From NCBI RefSeq assembly GCF_018362775.1, contig NZ_JAGYXY010000002.1, positions 302,769-366,768 on the forward strand: a DNA stretch of 64,000 nt, written 5' to 3'. Made by a program: the position numbers and the translations under genes. The DNA comes from Alistipes montrealensis (GTDB lineage Bacteria; Bacteroidota; Bacteroidia; Bacteroidales; Rikenellaceae). The notes under the pieces were generated by a model. That model saw only the letters and a program-made list of their open reading frames with translations, was not told where the DNA came from and did not search any database. Below are positions 29,798-37,728 of the stretch, one piece after another (position 1 is the stretch's first letter; each line of letters opens with the position of its first letter).

Positions 29798-31387
29798 TTA
29801 TTTTTCGATCCGTGTGACCACCCGGAAATCGCGGTTCAGGATGTGGTCCGTACCCACGATTTCGATCTCGGCGTCGGGGTCCTTCGGGGTGTAGAGGTAG
29901 AGGCGCACAGGCTTCTGCTTGAGCCAGGTATAACGCTCGTAGGGGATGATGCCCTCCTCGACCAGCGAACGGGCCGCAAGGTCGTAGCGCTGAACCAGCC
30001 GGCCGCGGCCATAGGTCTGCTCGCCGTTCTCTTTGCAGACGAACGTCCAGTTGGGAGCGATCCCCCAGAAGAAAACCAGCACCGACGGTGCGCCGCCCGC
30101 AGGGTCGAGCGCTGAGGAGCTCGCAATCCCGGTGTTCGAGGTCACGCCTTTGTTGTAAACCCGGAACTGCCGCTTGCTGTTGCCGTCGGCCCAGTCGACG
30201 AGCGACCGGCTTTCGAGGCGGTCGCCCCGGAAAACATACTCGGTGAAAGCGGCGGGATAGCCGTTGCAGCAGATGCCCTGCCGATACCACCAGTTGCCCG
30301 TAATGGCCGGATGGACGTACTCCACCATGCGGTCGCTGACGCGCGTCGTGCCTTCGGTGTGCCAGTCGCCGGTCATAATGGTAACGTCGTAGTCCTGTAA
30401 CAGCACGAACAGTTCGTCCTTGTTCTTGAGGTTATACCAGATATCGTCCCAGGCGCCGTTGTTGGCCACCAGGGGCACGTGGCAGGCCACGACGAGCCGG
30501 CGGATCGAGGGGTCGAGCGCCTTGAGGTCCTTGTAGAGCCACGCCAACTGTTCCGGGGCGATGATCTTGTCGTACTTGTTGCGGCCGTGGTAGAGCATGT
30601 CGTCGAGCACGACGTAGTGGACCTTGCCGAGGTTGAACGAGTAGTAGGTCGGACCGAAATACTTGCGGTATTCGGCTTCGGCCTCGTAATCGGTTTCGTA
30701 CTTGTGGCAATGGTCGTGGTTGCCGATGACGTGGTACATCAGGAAGGGGGTGTCTTTAGCGAGCCGCAGGTACTCGGGCATGCCCGTCTTGTTGCGGAAC
30801 CAGTATTCCGAGTGGGTCATGTCGCCCAGGTTGAGCCCGTAGACCGGCATGCGCTGCATCACGCTGTCGGCATACCCGACCAGCCGGGGCATAAAGTCGT
30901 CGCGGAACTGGACCGAATCGACCGGGGCGATGACGTTGCCGCTGCCGGGCGGAATGTCGATCACACGGCCCGAGACGTGTTCGTCGGCCACGACGAGCAG
31001 CGTGTAGTCGTCGTTGGCGGCGCGTGTGAGGTGGAAGTCGAACTGCTGGACGCTCTTTTTATCCGCCGTCTTGTCGAGGGCGTAAAAGAATTTGGGCAGG
31101 AATCCGGAATAGACCTCCGGGTCGTAGCCGCGCGGCGTGGAGATCATCACGAACTCGGAGCGCGAGAGTTTGGTTTTGAGCCAGTAGCGGCCTTCGGCAT
31201 CGGTTTTCGTGACATTGAAGCCGTCGGAGACGACGACCCCCTCGATGCCGCGGCCTTCGCACGCGACATAACCTTTGACCGTAACCCCCGATTTATCGGG
31301 AATGGCCGGCAGTCCGGCGCTTCGGGCCGGCGCCGCGAACAACACGGCAACGGCCAGGAAGAGCAGAAATTTTCTGTTTTTCATCAT
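29798..31387 (-). CDS. Secreted calcineurin-like phosphoesterase, second of a tandem pair
   Basis: A 529-residue metallophosphoesterase with a signal peptide (about 1-24). A carboxypeptidase-like/MetallophosN beta domain (about 33-120) precedes the catalytic core with D-x-H at 135-137, GDMTH (Asp189), GNHDH (Asn223, His224) and ACHVP (His303). The C-terminal domain (about 385-529) is of the MetallophosC kind. The final motif, normally GHxH, is GDWH at 340-343, so one metal-ligand His is Asp. Its paralogue lies 22 bases upstream in the same transcript. Substrate could be a phosphomonoester or phosphodiester on a glycan, lipid or nucleotide. A start one codon later (31384) is equally possible. 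Confidence 0.9.
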   Translation of the reverse strand: MMKNRKFLLFLAVAVLFAAPARSAGLPAIPDKSGVTVKGYVACEGRGIEGVVVSDGFNVTKTDAEGRYWLKTKLSRSEFVMISTPRGYDPEVYSGFLPKFFYALDKTADKKSVQQFDFHLTRAANDDYTLLVVADEHVSGRVIDIPPGSGNVIAPVDSVQFRDDFMPRLVGYADSVMQRMPVYGLNLGDMTHSEYWFRNKTGMPEYLRLAKDTPFLMYHVIGNHDHCHKYETDYEAEAEYRKYFGPTYYSFNLGKVHYVVLDDMLYHGRNKYDKIIAPEQLAWLYKDLKALDPSIRRLVVACHVPLVANNGAWDDIWYNLKNKDELFVLLQDYDVTIMTGDWHTEGTTRVSDRMVEYVHPAITGNWWYRQGICCNGYPAAFTEYVFRGDRLESRSLVDWADGNSKRQFRVYNKGVTSNTGIASSSALDPAGGAPSVLVFFWGIAPNWTFVCKENGEQTYGRGRLVQRYDLAARSLVEEGIIPYERYTWLKQKPVRLYLYTPKDPDAEIEIVGTDHILNRDFRVVTRIEK

Positions 31388-31409
31388 ATAAAAGTGGTAT
31401 GGATTCGGA

Positions 31410-32996
31410 TTATTCGATCTTCGTGTCGATGACGTGCAGCAACGATCCTTTCTGGTTGGTAACCGTGATGCGGACGGCAGCCGCAGGATCGGCCGGGACG
31501 TATTGCAGCCAGTGGTCGGCCGTACGGACCGTCGCGCACCACGAATACTTCACCCATCCGATCAACTCCCGGTTGCAGAAGTCGCGGTGGATGGGGTCGT
31601 AGCGCGCCACGCGCGTCAGCCGGCCCGAAGTCTGCACGCCGTTCTCGTAGCAGGTGAAGGTCCAGTCGGGGCGCATTTCCCAGAGATTGACCAAAATAGC
31701 GGGCGAACCTCCGGCAGGGTCCGACGATGCGCCGGGAGCGACGGTCCCGGTATTGGTCGTAACTCCCTTGTTGTAAACGCGGTAGCGTTCCGCGGCATAC
31801 TCCTCCCCGAACGGCACGATGCGGTGGCTCATGGAAGCTCCGTTGACGGTGTAGGCGGCAAAAGCCGCCGGGGTCCCGTCGTTGCAAAGGAGTTTGTACC
31901 ACCATGTGCCGCACACGGCCGGAAGGATGTATTCCACAGCCTTGTCGCCGATGCGGACCGAATGGGCATGATGCCAGTGTCCGCTCATCACCGTGAGGTT
32001 ATAGCCGGCAAAGAGCGCATAGAACTCGTCGAAATTTTCGAGGGCCTTTTTATAGGAGCCGTCTGTCTGGAGGCTGTTGACAGTAGGAACGTGCATCGCG
32101 ACGACCACGTCGCGGAGGGCCGGGTCCATCGCCGCGAGGTCCTTGCGGAGCCACTCCATCTGCCAGTCGTCGATGCGCGTGGAGTAGGCGTTCGAACCTT
32201 TGTAGACCATGTCGTCGAGCACGACGTAATGGATGCTTCCCAGGTTGAACGAATAATAGGTGGGGCCCAGCGCCGCTTTATACTGCGCATCGGCCGTATC
32301 GTCGGCAACTTTGTGGCAGTAGTCGTGGTTGCCGATGACGTGGAAAACGGGGAAGTCGATCCCCTTCATCGACTCGATATACTGCGGAAAGGAGTAGTTT
32401 TTCGAATACCAGTACTCCGAATGGGTCATGTCGCCCAGATTCAATCCGTAGACACGGTAGCCCTCGGGGGCCGAGGCGGCATAGGAGGCCAGGCAGGGAA
32501 TGAAACGATCCCGGCACTGTTTGGCATCGAGTTCGGCGACGACCGTTCCGGCATCGTCGGGATAGCCCGGCTTGCGCCCCGAAATGTGCATGTCGGCCAT
32601 GACCAGCAGCAGGTGGCGGGTATTGTCCACGGCCATCAGGTCGAAGTCGAAGCGCTGCATGCCCGTGGCGGCGGGGTCGATAGGGGCATAAAAAGATGAA
32701 AGGATTCCGTCGCGGGCCGTCTCGTAGCCCGAAGGCACGGAAATCCGCACGAAGTCGGCCGAAGCGAGGTCGCTCGCAAAGGAATAATAACCTGCGGCAT
32801 CGGTTTTCACGACGTTCACGCCGTCGGAAACCACGACTCCGGCGATGCCCTGGCCGTTGCAGCGGACATATCCGCAGACATCCCCCGCCCCGGCGGGAGG
32901 AGGCGACGGATTCTCCGGCGAAGATTCGGACGAACAGCCTGCAAAAAGCATCAATGCAAGCGCGGCCGATGAAAGGCAATTCAAGATTCGGTTCAT
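31410..32996 (-). CDS. Lipid-anchored calcineurin-like phosphoesterase, first gene of the SusCD operon
   Basis: A 528-residue metallophosphoesterase with lipobox LFAGC (Cys21). The start at 32996 is chosen because it begins the signal peptide; the longer frame to 33059 overlaps the probable -7 box. Domains match the downstream paralogue: MetallophosN-type beta domain (about 38-120), core with D-x-H (134-136), GDMTH (Asp189), GNHDY (Asn223, His224), AMHVP (His302) and an intact GHWH (339-342), then a C-terminal domain. The two proteins look roughly half identical through the core. Heading the operon with a surface anchor suggests dephosphorylation before SusCD uptake; this is inference. Confidence 0.9.
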   Translation of the reverse strand: MNRILNCLSSAALALMLFAGCSSESSPENPSPPPAGAGDVCGYVRCNGQGIAGVVVSDGVNVVKTDAAGYYSFASDLASADFVRISVPSGYETARDGILSSFYAPIDPAATGMQRFDFDLMAVDNTRHLLLVMADMHISGRKPGYPDDAGTVVAELDAKQCRDRFIPCLASYAASAPEGYRVYGLNLGDMTHSEYWYSKNYSFPQYIESMKGIDFPVFHVIGNHDYCHKVADDTADAQYKAALGPTYYSFNLGSIHYVVLDDMVYKGSNAYSTRIDDWQMEWLRKDLAAMDPALRDVVVAMHVPTVNSLQTDGSYKKALENFDEFYALFAGYNLTVMSGHWHHAHSVRIGDKAVEYILPAVCGTWWYKLLCNDGTPAAFAAYTVNGASMSHRIVPFGEEYAAERYRVYNKGVTTNTGTVAPGASSDPAGGSPAILVNLWEMRPDWTFTCYENGVQTSGRLTRVARYDPIHRDFCNRELIGWVKYSWCATVRTADHWLQYVPADPAAAVRITVTNQKGSLLHVIDTKIE

Positions 32997-33014
32997 TTTT
33001 GGTTGGGTTTGCGT

Positions 33015-33054
33015 GTTGCCGCCTGGCAACGGGTTTGTCGGTATGGCAAATGTA
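33015..33054 (-). promoter_or_regulatory. Promoter region and leader hairpin of the phosphoesterase/SusCD operon
   Basis: The minus strand carries TACATTTG (33047-33054), an exact TAnnTTTG match 51 bases upstream of the start. Downstream, in the presumed leader, a 6-bp inverted repeat (33015-33020 with 33025-33030, loop of 4) lies just before the start codon. No clear -33 box was found. Confidence 0.5.
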
Positions 33055-33257
33055 CCCATAAATAGACAGCCCCCGCAGGAGGCCCGGAAAAATCAAACCC
33101 ATCAAAAACGCAATCAAATGAATATCAATACCTCGAGAATAAATCGGGTTTGTTTTATCAAACCTTTCAACAATCCCGCAACGGTCCAAAAACCCTCCGA
33201 AACGTTTTTTTGAAACCGAATTTTACTATCTTGTCTGACCGAAACACGCCATTTACC

Positions 33258-34928
33258 ATGAACCGAAACCTCCGCTGCCTGCTGTTTGCCGTCACGGCCC
33301 TCCTGACGACCGGCTGCCACGACGACCTCGACCGCGAGATCGACGCGGCGATCCATGAACTGAACGACGTAATCCGGAACGAAGCGGTTTACGTGGGCCG
33401 CCGCCACAACATCATCCGCAAATACCAATACATTGCCGACACCACCCGCAGCGACAGGACACGGACCTGGGCCTACATCACCCTGGCGGGCCATTACAGC
33501 CACTTCCAGCTCGACTCGTCGGCCTACTACTGCATGCAGGCCCGCGCGCTGGCCGAGCAGTTGGGCGACAAACGGCTGATCAACGACGCCAAGGTCCGTA
33601 CGGCCATCGTCCTGATCGGCAACGTCGAACTCGCGGAGGCCAACCGCGTGCTGCGAGGCGTCGACACCACGAACAGCCGGGAGGTCGACCTGACGCTCTA
33701 CTACCGCACCCGGGCCACGGTATTCCGCGAATCGAAGCGTTTCAGCGTTTTCCCCGAGGTGCAGCGCCGCTACGACGACTCGCTCAAATACTACCTTAAA
33801 GCCTATCTCAACCGCGCTTCGGGACCGCGCATCGCCTACCAGAAAAAGAATTTCGAAGCCGAACTGCTGCGCCTCGAAGGACGCAACCGGGAAGCGCTGG
33901 AAAAACTCGAAGGGCTCATCAGAGACGACATCGACAGCCTCGATATATTCCAGAAAGGCAACATCATCTATCAGATCGCACGCAACTATACCGACATGGG
34001 CGACAACCGGCAGGGCATGCTGTGGGCCGCGCGCGCCTCGATCTACGAACTCTCAGCCTCGACGCGCGCCCATATGTCGCTCTACCGGCTGGCGCAGATA
34101 CTCTACGAAACCGGGGAGATACGGCTGGCGAACGCCTACATCAAACGCACGCTGAATGACCTGACGGTCAGCAACTACCGCCTGCGAATGGGGCAATACG
34201 CCGAATCGCTGGACATGATCACCCGGTCGTTCGACAAATCGATGCACAGCAAACTGCTGCTGACGCTCTTCACGGCCATATCGCTCTCGGTGCTGCTGAT
34301 CATCATTCTCTGGCAGGCGATCCACACCCTGCGGCGCAAACGCGAAATCGAGCGGCTCAAAGACAGCTATTTCGAAATCAACCGCCAGTTGACCGACATC
34401 AACCAACGGCTCAACGCCACCAACAACGAACTGGTACGCACCAACGACCAGCTCAACGACGCCAACAAGATCAAATCGGAATACGTGAGCCAGTACATGC
34501 AGCTTTGCAGTTCGTACATCCAACGCCTCGATACCTACCGCATGGGAATCATCAAACTGCTCAAAACCGAAAATGCCGAGCAAACACTGATCACGCTGCG
34601 CTCACAGGAGTTGATACAGACCGAGCACCGCAATTTCCTGCGCCTCTTCGACGAGACTTTCCTCGGGCTGTTCCCCGACTTCATCGAGCAGGTACGCACC
34701 CTGCTCCTCGATCCCGAGCGCTTCATGCCCAAGCGGAGCAGACAGCTTTCGACCGAACTGCGTTACCTGGCGCTGGTCCGGCTGGGCGTCTCGGACTCGG
34801 CGCAGATAGCCCTGTTTCTCAACAGCACGCTCTCGACGATTTACACCTACCGGGCACGGCTGCGCAACGACCGGATCGACAAATCGTCGGACATCGAAGA
34901 GCAAATACGCAGGATTTGCCTCTCGTAG
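33258..34928 (+). CDS. Membrane-spanning TPR/HTH regulator (DUF6377-like), divergent from the SusCD operon
   Basis: A 556-residue protein. The start at 33258 begins a signal segment with LLTTGC (Cys20); the upstream open frame overlaps the promoter region. A helical TPR-like sensor region (about 25-325) would lie outside the membrane. A single transmembrane segment (about 332-354) is followed by a coiled coil (about 358-405, Asn/Leu-rich) and a C-terminal helix-turn-helix-like domain (LGVSDSAQIALFLNSTLSTIYTYRARLRNR, about 510-540). Proteins of this form commonly sit beside and control PUL operons in Bacteroidales. The divergent position makes the phosphoesterase/SusCD operon the likely target. 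The DUF name is from memory. Confidence 0.8.
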   Translation: MNRNLRCLLFAVTALLTTGCHDDLDREIDAAIHELNDVIRNEAVYVGRRHNIIRKYQYIADTTRSDRTRTWAYITLAGHYSHFQLDSSAYYCMQARALAEQLGDKRLINDAKVRTAIVLIGNVELAEANRVLRGVDTTNSREVDLTLYYRTRATVFRESKRFSVFPEVQRRYDDSLKYYLKAYLNRASGPRIAYQKKNFEAELLRLEGRNREALEKLEGLIRDDIDSLDIFQKGNIIYQIARNYTDMGDNRQGMLWAARASIYELSASTRAHMSLYRLAQILYETGEIRLANAYIKRTLNDLTVSNYRLRMGQYAESLDMITRSFDKSMHSKLLLTLFTAISLSVLLIIILWQAIHTLRRKREIERLKDSYFEINRQLTDINQRLNATNNELVRTNDQLNDANKIKSEYVSQYMQLCSSYIQRLDTYRMGIIKLLKTENAEQTLITLRSQELIQTEHRNFLRLFDETFLGLFPDFIEQVRTLLLDPERFMPKRSRQLSTELRYLALVRLGVSDSAQIALFLNSTLSTIYTYRARLRNDRIDKSSDIEEQIRRICLS

Positions 34929-35004
34929 GGACGAAAATGCTTATGCGGGCGTTGTTTTTTTGCAAAAAAGTCGTCCGGAAGTTCCTCAAAGACCGATATT
35001 TTGT

Positions 35005-35012
35005 TATATTTG
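35005..35012 (+). promoter_or_regulatory. -7 box of the protease-partner operon
   Basis: TATATTTG matches TAnnTTTG exactly, 129 bases before the ATG at 35141, implying a leader of about 120 bases. The -33 box is not clear. Confidence 0.55.
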
Positions 35013-35140
35013 TTGATCCGGAACAATCCGGACCTTAACAAGGTAAGGAAACGGAGTCCGGCGGTCAATCATTACAAAACCCGGGCTACGGCCAAACCCG
35101 GCAGAACGACCATTATCAATAGAGCATCAAACACCATATC

Positions 35141-36481
35141 ATGAAAATCACACCCGCTTACACAGCTCCCATACTGAGCTCCACCCAGAGCAAAGTCAAT
35201 GTCGAGACCTACGAGCAGAGCGTCGACCGCTACAACGAGGGCAAGCACCTCGAAGCGCTGCACCTGCTGCTCGACCACCTCAATCCGGAATTCCGTACGA
35301 AATACGGAAACACCGACGGCACGGAATTCCACATTCCCCACGGTTCGATCCTGGTAAACATCACCGTCCGCGACAGACGGGTGCTGATCGAGGCCGACTT
35401 TCTCCAGCTTCCGGAAAAGGGCCGCGTGGCCATGCTCCGGCAGGTCGCCGACCTGAACATCAACCGCCTCATGCTGCCCCGGTTCCGCAAACAGGGAGAC
35501 CGGCTCAAAATGGAGTACGGATGCGCCCTGTCGCAGAGCCATCCCCACAAGCTCTATTTCGTGCTGCGCAACATTTGCCACATCGGAGACCGCTATGACG
35601 ACGAATTCTGCACCAAGTTCGGGGCGAAACGCTGCTACGAACCCCGCATCACTCCCTATCCGGAAGAGGAAGCCGGGCGCATTTACGAAGCCGTGCAGCA
35701 GACCTGCCGCGAAACACTCGATGTCGTGAAAGAGTATGAGACGGAGCGCAAATACGGATATGCATGGAACGTCGTCGACACGGCCCTCTACAAAATATCC
35801 TACTTCGCACACCCGCAGGGTCAGTTGACCAACGACCTCGAAAAGGCCATCGACGACATGGACAAAGAACTGCCCGTAGCCGAGTTGGTAGCCAAAGGCA
35901 AAGCCTTCCTCGAAAAACTACTCGCCATGCCCCGTGAAGAGATGGCCGACAACCTCTATTTCATCGACACGCTCGTCTCGACGAAACGGCGTTCGTCGCT
36001 CAACAACGTCCAGGAGAACATGAAGGACGTTTACCAGGAGGCCACCGAAGCCATCCAGGCCGAGAACTACGAGCGCGCAGCAGTCCGCATGCTCTACAAA
36101 TTCTACGAAATGTATTTCTACAACGACGTACAGGACGACCTGAACGCCGTTGCGGCGCGCGCCCTGAGCCGTTCGGCCGGAAAACCGGTGGAAGAGGCTT
36201 CCGAAATTCTGTACGAAGCGCTGGACAACATCATGGAGGGCGAGCTCGACGCGGACGACGACGACGAATCGCTGGAAAACCTCACCGGAGCGGCTGCGGA
36301 AGCGATGGCCGGAGCCGTCGGACAGATGCAGCAGATGGCTGCGGCCATGGAGTCGCAGGTCGCCGACATGCAGACCAAGATGCAGGAGGCGATGATGCGG
36401 GGCGACATGGCGGAGTACATGCGTCTGGCGACCGAATTCCAGATGAAGATGATGGAACAGGCCATGGGTAAAAAAGAGTAA
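35141..36481 (+). CDS. Conserved-looking cytosolic protein of unknown function, partner of the S1C protease
   Basis: I do not recognise a named family. The 446-residue protein has no signal peptide or membrane segment. Residues about 60-145 form an alternating beta/alpha region (HIPHGSILVNITVRDRRVLI, later LKMEYGC and KLYFVLRNICHIGD) resembling YbjN or secretion-chaperone-like domains. A similar pattern occurs at the C-terminus of the next gene product. The middle is helical (about 175-345). The end is an acidic stretch (DADDDDE near 374-380) followed by a Met/Gln/Ala-rich helix (about 385-446). It is 21 bases upstream of the protease gene, so co-transcription is very likely. Possible roles are substrate, adaptor or chaperone of the protease. 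Confidence 0.6.
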   Translation: MKITPAYTAPILSSTQSKVNVETYEQSVDRYNEGKHLEALHLLLDHLNPEFRTKYGNTDGTEFHIPHGSILVNITVRDRRVLIEADFLQLPEKGRVAMLRQVADLNINRLMLPRFRKQGDRLKMEYGCALSQSHPHKLYFVLRNICHIGDRYDDEFCTKFGAKRCYEPRITPYPEEEAGRIYEAVQQTCRETLDVVKEYETERKYGYAWNVVDTALYKISYFAHPQGQLTNDLEKAIDDMDKELPVAELVAKGKAFLEKLLAMPREEMADNLYFIDTLVSTKRRSSLNNVQENMKDVYQEATEAIQAENYERAAVRMLYKFYEMYFYNDVQDDLNAVAARALSRSAGKPVEEASEILYEALDNIMEGELDADDDDESLENLTGAAAEAMAGAVGQMQQMAAAMESQVADMQTKMQEAMMRGDMAEYMRLATEFQMKMMEQAMGKKE

Positions 36482-36502
36482 CGACTAATAAAGCGCAAAA
36501 CA

Positions 36503-37585
36503 ATGGAACAGAACAACATATACCAACTGGTATTCAAGGTGACGCACGCCGGAGGCTCGGGCAGTTGCTTTTACCTGAAAAGCTGCAATCTTTTCGTAAC
36601 CAACTATCACGTCGTCGAAGGGTTTCACCATGTCGCCGTGCACAGCAACGACCGCACGCCCTACCTGGCGAAGGTCGTATTGGTGAACCCGGTACTCGAC
36701 ATCGCCCTGCTGGCCGTCGACGGGGATTTCTCGGCGCTGCCGGAACTCAGCCTCGCCGAAAACGAGTCCCTCGCCATCGGACGCAAGGTTTACGTCGCAG
36801 GTTATCCCTACGGCATGCCTTTCACCGTGACCGAAGGTTCGGTGTCGTCGCCCAAGCAGCTCCTGGACGGCAAATACTACATCCAGACCGACGCGGCAGT
36901 GAACCCCGGCAACTCGGGAGGCCCGATGCTCAACGAGAACGGCGAGGTAGTGGGCGTGACGGTCAGCAAGTTCACGCAGGCCGACAACATGGGATTCGGT
37001 ATCCGCGTCGAGACGCTGCGCAAACTGCTGGAGACGGTCGGAGAGTTCGACCGCACGATTTTCCAGGTGCAGTGCGGCAGTTGCGACGAACTGATCGCAG
37101 AGGAAGAGGAATTCTGCCCTTCGTGCGGCGAGAAACTCACCGAAGGGGTCTTCGACCAGCGCGAGCAGTCGCCCCTGGGGTCGTTCGTCGAGAGCGCCAT
37201 CGAGCAGATGGGGATCAACCCGATACTGGCCCGCGACGGCTACGACTCGTGGCTCTTCCACAAGGGCAGTTCGGAAATCCGGATCTTCGTCTACGACGGC
37301 AACTACCTCTTCTCCACCTCACCGATCAACCTGCTCCCCAAGAAGGACGTGGAACCGGTGTTGGACTACATGCTGACCGAAGATTTCGGACCTTACAAGC
37401 TCGGTATCGAGGAGCGCCAGATTTACATCGCCTACCGCATCCACCTCTCGGACATCACCGACGAGTCGGAAGAGGAAATCCGGCAAAACATCGTACAACT
37501 GGCATTCAAGGCCGATGAGATGGACAACATGATGGTCGAACGTTTCGGGTGCGAATTCTCGGAATATTCCAAGGCCGAAGCCTAA
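36503..37585 (+). CDS. Cytosolic S1C (DegP/HtrA-like) serine protease with zinc ribbon and C-terminal YbjN-like domain
   Basis: A 360-residue protein with a trypsin-like S1C domain (about 8-185): His36 in TNYHVV, Asp66 in LDIALL and Ser138 in NPGNSGGP form the expected triad. There is no signal peptide, unlike DegP, so it should act in the cytosol. A zinc ribbon follows (Cys191/194 and Cys205/208). The C-terminal domain (about 225-330; SWLFHKGSSEIRIFVYDGNYLF) resembles the alpha/beta domain of the upstream protein. There is no PDZ domain. The architecture is unusual and suggests regulated intracellular proteolysis or binding. The terminator lies 18 bases after the stop. Confidence 0.85.
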   Translation: MEQNNIYQLVFKVTHAGGSGSCFYLKSCNLFVTNYHVVEGFHHVAVHSNDRTPYLAKVVLVNPVLDIALLAVDGDFSALPELSLAENESLAIGRKVYVAGYPYGMPFTVTEGSVSSPKQLLDGKYYIQTDAAVNPGNSGGPMLNENGEVVGVTVSKFTQADNMGFGIRVETLRKLLETVGEFDRTIFQVQCGSCDELIAEEEEFCPSCGEKLTEGVFDQREQSPLGSFVESAIEQMGINPILARDGYDSWLFHKGSSEIRIFVYDGNYLFSTSPINLLPKKDVEPVLDYMLTEDFGPYKLGIEERQIYIAYRIHLSDITDESEEEIRQNIVQLAFKADEMDNMMVERFGCEFSEYSKAEA

Positions 37586-37603
37586 GAAATTTTACCCGGT
37601 ATG

Positions 37604-37639
37604 AAAAGCGGCGGATTGAGTTTTCAATCCGCCGCTTTT
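37604..37639 (+). terminator. Terminator of the protease-pair operon
   Basis: A perfect 16-bp stem (37604-37619 with 37624-37639) has A4 and T4 ends and a 4-base loop, so it could act on both strands. Confidence 0.92.
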
Positions 37640-37677
37640 GCCGAACGGCCGGCACGGGCCGGGGGGGGGCGAATAAA

Positions 37678-37709
37678 TTTGGCAGTGCCCCCGGGTTGCG
37701 TTATCTTTG
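37678..37709 (+). promoter_or_regulatory. Promoter of tex
   Basis: TTTG (37678-37681), 20 bases, then TATCTTTG (37702-37709) is a full match to the Bacteroidetes housekeeping promoter, 19 bases before the ATG. A tract of nine G lies just upstream at 37661-37669. Confidence 0.85.
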
Positions 37710-37728
37710 CCGGAGAACTTTTCCGAAC

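Noticed and set aside
34955..34968. T6GCA6 palindrome after the TPR/HTH regulator gene as a terminator
   Set aside because: The stem would be purely A-T with no GC core and no loop; too weak to call.
36877..37218. Antisense open frames within the S1C protease gene
   Set aside because: They lie inside a gene with an intact triad and zinc ribbon and show only mirrored composition.
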